A stretch of DNA of 64,000 nt, from positions 8,977,036-9,041,035 of the forward strand of contig OX335643.1 in assembly GCA_946894095.1 (NCBI GenBank), in the 5' to 3' direction. The notes beneath the pieces are model-generated. The model searched no databases. It saw nothing but the letters and a program-made list of their open reading frames with translations, and was not told where the DNA came from. The position numbers and the translations under genes were made by a program. Shown here piece after piece: positions 11,451 through 26,100 of this stretch; within the stretch, counting starts at the first letter, position 1; each line of letters opens with the position of its first letter. Source of the stretch: Incurvaria masculella (Eukaryota; Arthropoda; Insecta; Lepidoptera; Incurvariidae).

Positions 11451-13035
11451 CTTAAGTTTGGCGCGAACTGTACATGCCGCGCCGCACGCTGGAGAACGCG
11501 ACGCGCCGCCGCGCCGGCGCCAATAACCACCAGTTCAACGGTCAATGCTGAATCATTTTGTGTATCAAAATGCAATCGTTCGCCGTGCCGTCTCCGCGCC
11601 TCGCATCCTACCCATATACCCAGCGAAGCTCTTGAAATTAAATCTGGTAGGTAACTCGCTTGCGAGGGCGAGTTGCTATCATCAGCTATGAATGAAATAT
11701 TTGAACAGGCGAATTTCCTACAGCCTTTTTACTCGAAGAACGAACGCGAGAAGTTCTCACAGGATCGTTCTCAATGTTTATGGAAAAAATGTGTACTTAA
11801 CAAATTTTAATGATAGTTCCTCGGGTGAAACCTTCTTCCACGAGCTCATTTATTAGCCCTACAGCCTTTGCAGTCATGTAACGAACACAGGAAGTTATCA
11901 CACGAGTAACAATTGGCAGCCTAGACCGCTCTTTGAATGAATTAATTAATATTATTATATATAGGTTTATCCCTGAATTTGGAGTCCCTCCCAACTCCGA
12001 AGGTATGTTGGGTCCCTGTCTGAGTTCTCTCTTATATGGAGAATGCTTCGTGAAGCTGCATAACGTTGTCCCTTCGTCCCCCTTCTACCTTCGTTTCTCG
12101 CGAAACTGGGAGAAATTTGACAAATTTGCAGTTGACATCCCAAAAATATTAACCCACCTATCCTCTAGATCCTATATATATATATAGGGTCGGTAGACAA
12201 TTGAATGAACTCTCTTCCGAGTTATTTCCTCCAAAGAACAACCTTGTGTCCTTTGAACACGTTTCGAGCAGCTTGTGATCCTCGGCGCAGCCACCTACCT
12301 ATACTTTGTACTTACTTTGTAATCGTCGTTAATGTTTACTGTTAAAAGTAATAATTTACGTAAACCTAGGTTTTCAGGAATCGTATGTAAACATTACATA
12401 GGTACACAAGAACTTACGTAAATTATAATATTTATTATCAGTAGATTTGGTCACAATAAAAAAAAATCATAAAATATTTGATTATGTAAACTCTTATATC
12501 GACCATTCCTTAGGCAGCTAATCGTCTAAGATTTTACGCGAATTGTCAATAAACTCTGAAAAGAAGTACTGGAAGTACTTGGAAAGACCTCAAACGGAAC
12601 TTTGCTTCGCTTGGCGCATTCTATGAGCAAGTTGCACAATCTAGCATTATTTCTGGGCATTCAATTATGTATGTACATTCCATCCTGGTCGGTGGCTTAG
12701 AGAGTCCTCATGTATCCTTTATTGAAGCATAAAAACATCGTTATTAGACGAATTGATGAGCATTTAATTGGAACTGACCTTTAAATTTCAACCAAGAAAC
12801 AAAAATGCGATTGAATTGAGACATTACCTAATTTTTTTAAAAATATGTTATTCCTTGTGAGCGATGCCGTGCTGTAAAATGTCAAACATACTTCCCTGCA
12901 CATACATTTACGTGTAAAACATACTCCCCTCCATATACCTAATTTACATGTAAAACATGCCAATAGAAATATATCATGTAAATAGGTATGGATTCTATTC
13001 TTAGCTCAGCATTACATAGTTATTCTTTGGCTCAG

Positions 13036-13186
13036 CCTTGGCAGCCCAGTGACGTGACACCTTGCGGTTCGATAAGTAGAGTGAAGCAACTCTGAGCGCG
13101 GTTGGTTTCCAGATGGGTAACCGTTTCCAAGAGGTGTACTAATATTATGAGAGTAGGTTGGTATTACTTAGCCATCCATGTCCAGA
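13036..13186 (+). mobile_element. SINE copy with 5S-rRNA-like head, internally deleted
   Basis: The head GTGAAGCAACTCTGAGCGC followed by GATGGGTAACC is a diverged form of the 5S-like block at 39763-39820. The 3' end GCCATCCATGTCCAG matches the shared SINE tail. The middle of the element is missing. Confidence 0.65.
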
Positions 13187-14126
13187 GTTACGCTATTTAT
13201 ATTTACATAATAAATAACCTGTATAGCTTTGACTCTAAGAACAGAAAGAAAATATATAAGAACTTACTTTAAAAAAACAATAGAGACTTACATTGGAAAC
13301 AAAAACTAAGAATTTAGCTATTTGTCAAATTTTGTATTAGTTTAACGAAGATGATGTTTCAATGTCATATTCGTTACGTAAATACAACGAGAAAAATAAC
13401 TTGGTGTATAGTACGTTGAGGCTACGTTTTATTATTGAAGCAGGCTTTATTCTTTGTTTACCTATGTTAAAGGAACAAAGTTAGACCGTCTTGCATTCCA
13501 TTTTCTAAAAGGGAGGGACAATAGATGATTGAGTCTACGCTGTTCCAGGGTTCTCAGTTTAAAGAAGTTTAGGCGGTCTGTGTAATGCCCCTTCACAAAA
13601 GTTACATGTGAAACCTACTCGACTATGAGAAAAATATACACAGGCGAAAACTAGACACTTCTACAGAAGTAATATGAGCGCACCATTTCTTTGGATGTAA
13701 AAACATTTCAAGCGATAATCAACTCAGTTTGTGAGTGACTATTTGAATAAAATTTATTTATAAAAAAATAATTCCGTTTCGTGTTTTTCACCTCTAACGC
13801 TGCTGTAAAAATAGAATGTTACGGTACGTAAGGGAGGGGGGGGGGGGGGGTTGGCACCTACGTAACAGACTACTCGAACACCAAAATAAAGTGCCTAGCT
13901 TCTCTTTGTCAAATAATATGTTTCTGGCGAGACAGTTTTAATAGAATCGTGCCACACTTATTATCAACGCCAATCAAAGCTGTTGACTTCCATTGACTCA
14001 ATAAGCTCTCGTGTGCTGGCACGCAAGGTCTACACGTCACACGAATCTACGCGCCAGAGAGTCTTGTCACACGCATCGCGCGGGTGTGCTTCTCTCGCGC
14101 GGCGCGGACGCTGAGTGGACGGCACG

Positions 14127-14188
14127 ATGTCGGGAGGAAAGAAAAAAAGCAAGAGAGGGAAGCAGAAGGAACCGGCCAAAGATGACGA
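14127..14188 (+). other. ABCB1: ABCB1 exon 1: start codon and lysine-rich N-terminus
   Basis: The ATG is preceded by a GC-rich leader. The first 20 residues are mostly Lys/Gly/Arg ([13 protein letters not shown]), as in the cytosolic N-tails of P-glycoproteins. Exon 2 (14886-14922) continues to VSYFEL, the usual start of the TMD1 elbow helix. The start was chosen because it gives this tail and its phase fits exon 2. Confidence 0.85.
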
Positions 14189-17100
14189 GTGAGTTTAAAC
14201 GAGTTTGAAACAGATACTTAAGAGAGTCGTTACCCTATCGATTCCCCATACTACGGGCGATAACTGATTCCACGCTCTTAATGTTTTACTAAGGTTTTTG
14301 AAGTATTCGATCCTAAAACATATTTTAGAAATCTATGTCCCTATGTTTTCAATTTTAAATATACCTTTTAGATTGTAAAATATTGCCCAACAAAATTTGG
14401 AAAAAAGTTAGCATTTGTTAGATTCATTTTCCATTTCTTTTTAATGAAAAATACAGATATTTAAAGAAAAATCTAAACATACGGACATAGAACGAAGCTT
14501 TCTCGAGTGCTGTGATCGTACCGTATGGCAATCTATCATCTCTGCCTACCCCTCCGAAACGGCGTGAGGGCATGTATGTATAAACATTTAAAACATTGCA
14601 CGAACGTTTTGTATAACCGGTTTAATAAATCGATATGTTGTGAAGATTCGATCTCATACCTACAATTCACCTAACCTAACTAACCTTAATTTACACACCT
14701 CACCTAATCTAACCTACTTTATCTTATCCTAACCTACCCTTACCTAACCTACCCATACTATGTCCAGTGAAAGTTGTGGGCAATTAAAATATTACTTCGC
14801 CTTCAATGCTAGAGGTCCTGTAATCTGGCTCATTGCATAGTAGTCGACCTCAGAATTTGTTTAGTTGAAATATTTATGTTTTCAGAAAAAAGCCGGACGA
14901 GGCTGTGTCATACTTCGAGTTGGTGAGTTGAGTTGATTATAAAAAGCCATTATAGAACAGCTGGATTTAATATTATGCACTCATCTATACATTATAACGT
15001 ATAGGTAATGTAAATGCATCATATAGGTAATGTCAATTTAACCTACTGAATTTTAGATACTTCAAAAAATGATTCAAAATAAAAAATATAACTAGTTAGG
15101 TATTAAAAGAGCTTATCGTACATTAATTAAAAGTAACCCATTCTTTTATGATTTTTAGTGGTGGCGAAACTTATTGATTTGGTGGGCTGGCTTTCCCGGA
15201 AAGAAGATCATGCTCACATGTCTTGTCGGAAATCCAAAATTATACTCAAAAAAAGAGCTTTATTTGATCAAACTAGATGTTTGATGACCATTGGCATTGT
15301 AAATTTGTATATTTTTCCAAGTTATATGGACCAAAAAGTCGAATTTTTCTCGCGTTTTATGGTATACGTTTTTTTTAAGGACTCTTTTAAGGGTTCCGTA
15401 CCCAAAGGGTGAAAACGGAACCCTATTACTAAGCCTCCGCTGTCCGTCCGTCCGTCCGTCCGGCCGTCTGTCACAGGGCTGTATCTCATGAACCGTAATA
15501 GATAGGCAGCTGAATTACACAGAGTGTGTATTTATTTTGCCGCTATAACAAACACGACAACAAAAAGGTAACATTTAAAAATAATAAGAATTAAAGGGGA
15601 ATTTTTATTCTTATTATTTTACAAAAACAATAAAACAAAATACAAAAAACCTACTTTTTTTGTGTTAAATCTTGTTCGATGGTACGGAACCCTTCGTGTG
15701 CGAGCCTGATTCGCACTTGGCCGGTTTTTTCTTTAAAACAGACAGTGCCAGAGCGCAACAGAAATATTTTGTGCTGTGCTCGCGAATGAGTTAGTCCCGT
15801 CGAGAATCGCCACCTTCAATATTTTATCTTCTTCTCTTCTACACAGTATATAAGGGACATTCTCCAAGCAGTATATTTTCATGTCCTATCATAATTCATA
15901 TGACATTGGTTGATTTAAAGGTCCATAATAAATTTCAAGCATTACTTATTGCAATGATCTAAGTAGACATCACCATGATTGTGCAAAAAATATATTACAA
16001 ATCGATTTTAAAAAAAAACATTTTAGGACCAAATTATCAGAATATTTCTCCACAAGTGTGTACTCACGGAGTTTGTTCGTTAAAAATCACGTATAATGAT
16101 CCATGAGCTTAGTTTTAACATAACCAATAGCAGTAGGCATATAGCGAATAAGTTCGCGGATTGTACTAAAAGATGTCCCGCACATACCCGACTATTGGCC
16201 GCTCGTAATGTATAATGCCTATCGCATCTGCCGACCTATCTAGTGCATTTTTATTAAGCTGGGTGGAAATACTAGTCGTTTTACGTCAGCTGACAGGAGT
16301 AGTTATGCGACAGCGTTGAATTTTGAGAAATTAGGACTATTTTTTCACTTTGGTAATTTTTTGTTCATCCATGTAGGTGACTTCGGTGGTGTTTTGTCTG
16401 TTGTAATTAATGGTGTACTGTTGTATGTTTGTAATTAACAATCCATGCTTAATGCTTCCTTAATGTTTTACCGTATTAGGTAACTTTAAATCTTAATATT
16501 TTAAGTAGTTATGCGCGAAACAATTACGTGACTTGCGTGAATTCGGTGGCATTTCCCACCACTGACATCACCAAGTTACCACAGAGGTCACGCGATATGT
16601 TGTTAAATATGATATAAATCAATCAAATATGGATACTTTTTGGTTTTCGGTTTTAAATAACGGGTTAAAACTAGTGAAATCAGTTGACTTTTTTCAACAA
16701 ATTGAGCCCATCGTGACGTGGGCGTCCTTAGAACGTTAATACTCTTCGAGCGATCTATGGCAATTAGAGCAGTGTTTCTTTACTCCATGTTAATACGTGC
16801 CATAGTCATCTAACTTTTCTGTTCTCGTTTCTAAAATATCAAGTAGTTACTGTTTTTTTTTTTTATTCTAAACTGATATTAAAATATTGGGTAAGGGAAA
16901 ACAAAGTAGAGAAGAAAAAAGAAGATTGCAGAGAGACAAGGAAATGAAAGAATAAGGAATGATCAAAAACTACACAGCGAGTTTAAAGCGAAAGATAAGC
17001 AGAGGTATCAGAAATAAAGTCCGAGGAGAAAATTGTTCCAATTTCTGAACTAGATCCGAAACAAAGAACGATTATGAGAGAAATATCCTGAATAAGCAGT

Positions 17101-20100
17101 TAACGAAACAGAGATAAAAAAAAGAAACATGAAAGTGCAGCCCTTATAGAGGAAATTTTATGAAAAAGATTTTTAAATACTAAAGAAAATAATCTTTGAA
17201 TTAAAAACTCTTAATTGCAGGTATAAAATACAGATACACATGAGAAAAAACACCATGATGAAGTGAGTCGATCCACAAATACAAAAAAATGTTTAAAAAG
17301 TGACGACAATGAAGAGCAACATTAATGTTGAAAAAAAAAATGGAGAAATCTGTAAAATAATTCTATTTAGACAATGATAATAGCCGTATGTGTCATGGGA
17401 AAAGGAATATGCCACAAAACACAAACGATATTTAACAAACTTTATACAGAACTTACATAGCAAATTTAATCAGAACTAGAACATCTGCGTTTCCATAAAA
17501 AGTGTCTTTATCGAGCATTAGACGAAATGCAACCATTAGAAATCTCAGTTCTGACGAAGGGTAGACCGGTACTTATCTGGATTCAATATTGGATATAAAA
17601 GGCAATTTTTTATCCAAAAAAACCGTCCAAATGCGAGTCGAACTCGGACATGAAGGGTTCCGTAACATGGTACAAGATTTAAAACCACAAAATCAGATTT
17701 TTTGTATGGGGGCCCCACTGAATTTTTTATTATTTATTTGTATTACCTATTTTTGTTATAGTAGCAAAATAAATACACACTCTGTGAAAATTTCCTACCT
17801 ATTACGGTTCATGAGATAGTGCCCTGTGACAGACGGACAGACGGACGGACAGCGGAGGGTTAGTAATAGGGTTCCGTTGGCCCCCTATGGGTACGGAACC
17901 CTAATAAGGCAAAATAATGAATGTCCGGAACCACTGAACTTCAGAATGTCTTATCCTAAAAGAAACCTACTGTGAATATTCATATTTTTGGGAACAGCAG
18001 TTCCGGAGAGTCTTTTTTGCGTAAGTGTTGCATGTAAATATACACATATCGACCTAGTTTATCCCCTTGACAGTTAAGTTTATTAAAATCCATTGTGAGC
18101 GAGCCTTTTCGTCGTAAAAAGAAGCCACTCTGAAAATTTGAGAAAATTTGAAAATTTGAGAAAATTTCTAGGATAAATGGTTTCGGAGATCTCAACATAA
18201 AGCTGTTTTCGCCTAAATGTGTTCATTTTGGCCTGTTTTACCCCCCTAATATTTGGATTTACAAAAATATGCGATCCTTTCTTTTAAACTTCTAAATAAA
18301 AACAAGTTTTTCGGTTACGTTACGTTAACCTGTATAAATTGTATGTAACAACCTCAATATTGGCCTATTCACAATCTTCCCCCCAAAGATCAGAATTAGC
18401 GAACTTTTTGATTAGTTGTATAAAATGTGATTTTATTAATGTCACGTTACGACGGAAAGCAGTGGTTTCGTACCGCTGAAGGCCGGGAGGACTTGAGAAA
18501 AAATGGAGAGGCTATGTCCAGCAGAGGAAGCAAACACGCTGACTGACTGACTGACACGTAACTTGAGTAGGGGGTGGGGGGTTAGCCTCTCGGTCACGAC
18601 CGGTCACCGGTATCAAAAGTGGTCACGTTGTTTACGAACGCTGCCTGAATACTGAATAAATGTGCATTTGTAGTTCCGCTTCTCGACGGGTGTGGAGAGG
18701 CTGGCGATTGCAGTGGCGGTGATCTCCTCCGTGGCGACCGGCCTGGGCTTCCTATGGCTCATCGTGGCGTACGGCGAGCTGACCTCTATGTTTGTGGACC
18801 GCACCGTGCCGGAGCGGCGCGCGCTCACCTCCAGCCCCACGCTGGTCCTCCAGGGGTTCGGCGGCGGCGAGGTCTTGTGAGTATCTGAGTATCATCAAAC
18901 GGAGGAAGTCCCAATGCATTGCTGACGTTTAGCAAGGACAGTTAATGGGTGGGACCTTAACTCAAGAAAAATCACAGATCTTTCCGGAAATAATCAAACT
19001 TGGATAAAAAAATTGACACTGCCCATATAAACGTAGTTTCAATTCACACCTACGTCTGCATGTTTTGGTTTTTTTGAAAATTGCAACCATACAGAACATT
19101 TTATTTGTTGAAGATTTTCCCGAAGATCCTATTCGGAAGCATTGCAAGTTTGAGTGAATTCGGCTGGCGTAAATACCTATGTAAACACCTTCATTTTATG
19201 AAGATAACCTGGTGACATCAAGCGGAATTAATAATTTTGTCAAATTGATAAAGGCAATATTAATTTGAGCACGCTACACCATGTTCAATAATGATCTCGA
19301 CTCGACTCAAAGCCGTAAACCCGAACCAATTGGACTATACTTACGGACACTGACCGAAATTCAACATTGCGTCATCTCAAATTCTCTCGTGTACAATAAA
19401 CTGGACACTGGTTTAATCCGGTGATGATTTATTCGTCTCCATTTAGTCGTCCCCCACACCACCATTGTGGACAAATTCCGTTTTCACCTCAAAGAACGAC
19501 ACCATCCGAAGAATCTGGGCCAGTGACGCCAAGTGGAAATAGTTACGTACGCTTGAGTTAGATTGAGACTTTCCGAAAATCGGAAAAACCCCAGAGTAAA
19601 GGGATAGGCAAATGCGCTTCTATCTCACTTCAGTTTAGCACACTCATAATTGGTCTGATTTTCGTTGACAGAACTAACATTACTGAGGAGCGAGCGCGCG
19701 AGGCGCTGCTCGCCGACTGCGCGGCCTACGGGTACTCCTTCCTCGCGCAGACAGCGCTCTCGTTCTTCTCCGCACTCATCACAGTTCAGCTGCTCAACTG
19801 GGCGGCGCTGCGGCAGGTAATGTCACTAAGGTGTCATGCGATCCAGGTCATAAGCGAGTGCTTAAAGATTCGTAGACAAGATCCACGTGAGAGAGTAATT
19901 TGACCTTACATAGAGCTTCCATAACATCCGATTTGAATAGGGTTATTAATGTTGAAGTACCTTTAGGGTGTGAAAGCTAGGGCCTGTGAAACTGTTGCTG
20001 AGAGGATATTGCATTTTCAGATAATGCGGATCCGTCTGCGTTTGCTGGATAGCATCTTGCGTCAGGACGCGACGTATTTCGACACTGACTCGTCGCTTAA

Positions 20101-23100
20101 CTTCGCGTCGCGTATGACCGAGTAAGTTCCACCAAATACAACACACGAGAAACTGCGTTTAGAACCTACACTGTACACCCCATATTTTGGTGCCTGCATT
20201 TCAGTGTCTTTGACGAAGTTCACCTAATGACGCAAACGTAGAGAGTTAAACGACTTGTTTTAGCTTTGTAACGGTTTTCTTGTTAACTTATTCTTTTAAT
20301 TTGACTTATTTTTCCTTGATTTTCACGTACAATGAAACTCATTCAAATATGCTAATACTACAATATAAATTTGGTTTCAAGCAGGCTTGCGGGAGCAACT
20401 TCATGTATGAAGGCAGTGAGCATGCAATTCCATACCAAAACGATTGTTTCCAAATGCACGATAAAATGATTAACTTTTGGTAACACAATCGCAGCGATCT
20501 GGAGAAGTTGAAGGAAGGCATCGCAGAGAAGCTTGGGATGTTTACGTACCTGGTGTCGGCTAGCATCATCTGCTGCCTCGTGTCGTTTGCGTGGGGCTGG
20601 CAGCTCACCCTGGCCTGTCTCGCCGCAGTGCCTTTATCTCTCGCTGCCGCTGGGGTCGTCTCCAAGGTAAGCGTCACCAGCTGTCTTTGTATCGTTCACA
20701 TGTCTCTGTCCTGTAACGCTCTTGCCCGATAACTGCTTTTTAACAGTTTTCGATGCGTGCTGCTTCAAGCAAGTATAGAGCTTCTTTCTTCTAAGGTAAT
20801 TCTTTCTATTCTAAGAAACGATGTGTCCGAAATCGCGCCACTCCTTACTTACTTCGTTCTAAATCCCTCCTCACCATATTATGAGATTACATTACAAATT
20901 AAAATTTAGATACTCAATAGACATGGGCGTCACCAAGGGGGTGGGGTTAAAGGGAGGAGCGGAGGACGAAATGTGGTCTTGACTGTACCTAAAATTCGTA
21001 CTTTTCCCCTCCTCCATATATCAACTTGCCCTTCCCATGCCCATAGGCTGGCGAGCGCACTGTTAAGGCGCTAGGACTAGCCAACTACTCGCGCCATACA
21101 AATGCACTTTTTAACAAATGTAATAATATGTAGTCAAACGCTTCAGCAAATCCAAATAGAACTCCAGACTGATAATGGATTGTTAATATTTTTTTATTCC
21201 ATCATTTATTTAAATAATAATAAAAATAAAAAAAGTTGATTTTTCTCATTAGAAATCTGAAAGTCATTCGATTTCTAAATATAAGCAAAAACAGCATATA
21301 TGCATAAACAAAAAATTCCATTTGCTTTTAGATTTCTACATTTAGTCAAAAAAGTTCGGAAATGGACACCGTTTCCGCAATGTATTTTGTATAGAAAAAG
21401 GAAACATACATTAAGGGCCTGGTACTAGCCAAATCGCAAAGTTAGACGAGGCACCCCAAGTTAACTAACTAAGTCTGACGATTATAAGTGTCATTCTTAC
21501 AATATATGATTCCTTGTCTAGGAATTGAATTATTTTCGTTAATGTATGTTTCCTTTTTCTATACAAAATACATTGCGGAAACGGTGTCCATTTCCGAACT
21601 TTTTTGACTAAATGTAGAAATCTAAAAGCAAATGGAATTTTTTGTTTATGCATATATGCTGTTTTTGCTTATATCTAGAAATGGAATTACTTTCAGATTT
21701 CTAATGAGAAAAATCAACTTTTTTATTTTTATTATTATTTAAATAAATGATGGAATAAAAAAATATTAACAATCCATTATCAGTCTGGAGTTCTATTTGG
21801 ATTTGCTGAAGCGTTTCACTACATATTATTACATTTGTTATAAAGTGCATTTGTATGGCGCGAGTAGTTGGCTAGTCCTAGCGCCTTAAGAAAATCATTC
21901 GATTCTTAGACAAGGAATCATATATTGTAAGGATGACACTTATAATCGTCAGACTTAGTTAGTTTACTTGGGGTGCCTCGTCTAACTTTGCGATTTGGCT
22001 AGTACCAGGCCCTTAATATATAGCTCTTTACTCTCAAACGTGTACACCGGAAAAAGAGAAAAAAACCGATCTCTTTTTATGCCATCATAGATCGAAGAGA
22101 CTTAGGAATATTTTCTGTTTGCATGGTATATACATATTTGAAAGTAAACGTAGGCAGATCACTGCAAATGTTTGAGAGTAATGTTGGGCCGTAGTTGCAG
22201 TCGCAGTCGACGATGCGAGAGCTGGAGGCGTGCAGCCAGGCGGGGCGCGTGGCGGAGGAGGTGCTGGGCTCCATCCGCACCGTGGTCGCCTTCGGTGGGG
22301 AGCAGAAGGAGATAGATCGGTATAGTTACCCATTTTGATTGATTATTATGGACAAGCACCTTAATCCCAAACAACTATGTATTGTTGTAAGGCAGACTTC
22401 TTCCGATGTATAATCTGCGTCCAACGAGCGGTGGTACTAACTACTAGCATACATTGTGCATACTCAGTTACCTCTATCGGTGCTGGTGAAACTGGGCATT
22501 GCTGCCCTCACCTAGCTGCTTTGTAGGCCACTCGATATTCCGATTTCACTGGGTTAAAACAAGGAATATTTTCATTGCAAATTACATCAAATGTTTAATA
22601 ATTTCAAGGAAATATCATTAGCTCCAATATATTTTGTGATGGTGTACTGATCGATGTTTTGGACCGATAATCGGTCGAGTGTTATGTTGCTGATAATGTC
22701 GACCAGTGTAAGGGCCAAGTGCACGAAAGGAACAAAAATCAACGTCAACGTATGATTAAACGTCACTTTTTACTGGAAGGGAGCTGAGTCAACTCCAATC
22801 GGAGGCCAATTGATAATTGATAATGATAATTCTTTATTTACCAAAAATGCATTTCATATACAGTTTTATTCATAACCCCCACACTAGGATTCCCTATTGT
22901 GGGGTATTGTGCATACTTACTTAGTTACGCCCTAGGCGGTGCCGACGTTAGGCACCGTTGCTCTCACCTGGCAACTATTTAGGGCACTTAGCTAAAACCT
23001 GTCACAAAGCACTTCTCAGTCCTGGCGATCACTGTTTCGAAAAAGCTATAACTTAGTTACCTTAGTACTAAACGCGAAACTAACATCGATCGAGGTAATG

Positions 23101-26100
23101 GACGATTTCATCGGCCGTCCGGCGACGTCGGTGTTCAAGCGTGTTGGTCGACTCGTCACAGCTCCCGCTCTTGACATCGCTCTAAACGCCCGACCCCCAA
23201 AACTTCTAACCCGCGCGACCACATCGTCGAGGAACATGATGACTCATAAGAGTCTAATAATGTAGCACCAATGCGATGATAGATAGACAGGGGGTAGACT
23301 TCTTTAGAAGTAATACAAGTGATCTATGTAGTTATTCGGAAGCAAAACAGATCATCGAATTTAGTACTCGTCAAATCGACGCGTGATAAAATTGTGTTTG
23401 TGTATTGATTATTATTAACTTTTAAGAAATAGAAGGGAATAAAATCATTTTCATGATTTTGCTCCTAACTACACCCACGTAACAATATGTAGTTGTCATT
23501 CAGGTACGCGACATGCTTGAAGCCAGCGGAGCGTCACGGCCACACGCGCGGCATCTACAGCGGCCTCAGCATCGGCCTCTCCATGGTCATCATGTACGTC
23601 GTGAACGTCGTGGGCTTCGTGTACGGCGTGCGGCTCGTGCAGTGGGACATGCACTCGGCTGACTCCCACCGCGTCTACCACCCCGGCGTCATACTTACCG
23701 TTTGTATCTGATGATGTTACTCTTTCGATGGATGTTATTATGAATCGCGCTTCCTGTCTCTATGTTTACACCAAATCCGTAAACACTCGTAAGTACTCAT
23801 TAAAAATACATTTTCTAGTATTCGTTTAATATAATTACTTTTCAATTGCCACATTGTCATTCGTCTTTTGGTCGCGGCGTCACATTGAAATTTGCGTGTC
23901 GAAAATGAAATGAACTCGAGGCGTTTGTCAATTTGTAATATTTGTCGAGTGTTAAATTTTGTTGACGTTAACCTGCATTACTCGGATAATGTGGCCAGAT
24001 TCTGTTCAACATCCTGATATCCGCACAAAACATCGCCATGTCGGCGCCGCATGTGGAGGCGTTCTCGAGCGCGTGCGGCGCCGCTGCCGCCACCTTCAAG
24101 CTGCTGCAGCGGACTCCGGCCATCGACAGCTGCGGCGAGGGAGGCGCCAAGCCAAAGAGGCTCGAAGGGCGAGTCAAGCTGGATGACGTGCATTTCCTTT
24201 ACCCCTCTCGTCCCGACGTCAGGGTGAGTGTGTCCCGTCGAGTCGTCACGGCCTCTAAGTAGCTTTTTCCGTCTTATGTTTTTATGTAACTTGATAATGA
24301 TGGCTAGTACACCTAAACTGCCCAGCATACCGCTTACCGCATTAATGAGGTGTAAAAAAGAATTTCCTTTGTTTACCACGACTGCAATGAACCGGATGGA
24401 AATCTTCAAGGGCGATGACTTTATTCCTGATGCTACGCCCGGCTCTGACAATCCCTTGCAGAAAAATATTCTATTGGGCCTAGGTCCGTTTCTCGATTTT
24501 AGATTCGGCAACACCGCTACGTAGAGTCGCTCTAGTGTCGTGTCTTTTTGACGAACACTCTTTGAGTTGAGGGAGCAGTATGCGACCCAAAGTAACCCCT
24601 CTTTAGGAAATGTCGCGAACTCGATATTGATGTTCGTGAATATTAAAAACATCGAATATCATTGCATAGAGCTTGGCTTAGGGATGAGTATCTCTTAGCG
24701 AAAGTCCGACTGCATCTTTTCCAGTTTTCTGCTTATTGTCTTGAACCAACTGGGCACTTCCGATGTTTGAGTCGTTCCGTTCGCGCAGGTGTTGCGAGGG
24801 TTCTCGCTGTCAGTGTCAGCCGGCGAGACGGTGGCGCTGGTGGGCCCGTCAGGCTGCGGCAAGTCCACGGTGCTGCAGCTGCTGCAGCGCTTCTACGACC
24901 CCGTGCTCGGCGACGTGACGCTCGACGGACGCGACGTGCGCGGCCTCAACCTGCAGTGGCTGCGCTCGCGCATCGGTGAGCCACCCACCCCTTGATCCGC
25001 CAGCAAGAGAAAGTCTAACGCTGACATTCAAAGACTCTCTAATAAACTTGAGAGACTTCTCAAGCACTCTTGACACAATCAATGCATCTTTAGATTTTTT
25101 AAAAACGTATGGTTTTCCGGTGCTTGGCCGACATGTTTCGCCTCGAACGACGGAGGCATTGTCAGGACCACTACGTTATCCTGAGTTACGTCTGACAGCC
25201 CGGCGCGTGAAACGGCAACTGGCGTCCGTCGCCTGCGAAGATTGTAGGTGTGGGTAGATTCAGGCTGCCTTACGGATGCGGGTAGGTTGTCAATTTGCTT
25301 CACTCGCGACTTTGTATAAAATGCCGCGGAATGTGTGCAGGTGTTGTGGGCCAGGAGCCGGTCTTGTTCGCGGGCACGATCCGCGACAACATCGCCATGG
25401 GCAAGCCGGACGCAACTATGGACGAGATTCGGCACGCCGCTAAGCAATCCTTTGCTCACGACTTTGTACAGAATTTGGCCGATGTGAGTTCAGCTTTCAA
25501 TGGGATATTTTTCAGTTTTTATACACTATATCGCCCATCCATGATTTTCTTATATTTTTGCAGAAAAATATTTTCTTAAAATAAAACAGGCAATAAAGAA
25601 AGTTCCTTTGTGGATGCAACACTCGCATTACAAGCGATAGTAGCGTTAGAAAGATTCAGAAGTGATTCGAGTAGTTCTTTGAAAGTGAAACAGTTCACGT
25701 ATTAGAAGCGACAGATCAAGAAGTAGTGAAATTGCAACTTTTGTAAGTGTGTCTAGTATGTCCCTCTTCGAATGAAGGGAATATTGTAAACTTTTGATAT
25801 TTTTCTCCTTCAAATACACCCTGCGTAAGAATATCAAGTGGATTTTTCCTATGGGCAGAAAGTGTGGACAGGTACAATTTCACTGCCTAGTATATTACGA
25901 ATAATCGTTTTCTTCTAGGGATACGACACCGTGATCGGGGAGCGAGGCGCCTCGCTCTCCGGGGGCCAGAAGCAGCGCATCGCCCTCGCGCGCTCGCTCG
26001 TGCGCGACCCGCCGCTGCTGCTACTGGACGAGGCGACGTCCGCGCTCGACTCCCAATCTGAGAAGAAAGTGCAAGCGGCGCTGGACGCAGCCTCCAAGGG

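Larger units (their letters stand above)
10836..14126. other. Intergenic region upstream of the ABC transporter gene
   Basis: No gene recognised. Contents: an inverted-repeat partner (11219-11450), a strikingly CpG-rich patch (11460-11620) of unknown role, a SINE copy (13036-13186) and a 15-G run (13836-13850). The last ~150 bases are GC-rich and probably contain the promoter and 5' UTR of the ABC gene. Confidence 0.6.
18674..24223 (+). other. ABCB1: ABCB1 first transmembrane domain (exons 3-9)
   Basis: Hydrophobic helices start near residue 44 (exon 3). A sequon Asn-Ile-Thr at about residue 103 lies in the first extracellular loop, a common glycosylation position. Exon 7 holds the coupling-helix segment [16 protein letters not shown], near invariant in ABCB proteins. 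Exon 9 runs into NBD1 with the A-loop region [11 protein letters not shown]. Confidence 0.88.

Noticed and set aside
18613..18840. Minus-strand frame over ABCB1 exon 3
   Set aside because: Shadow of the plus-strand exon that encodes transmembrane helix 1.
24976..25257. Frame continuing after ABCB1 exon 10 as an extra exon
   Set aside because: It only extends past a good GTGAGC donor; phase and homology require joining to 25341.
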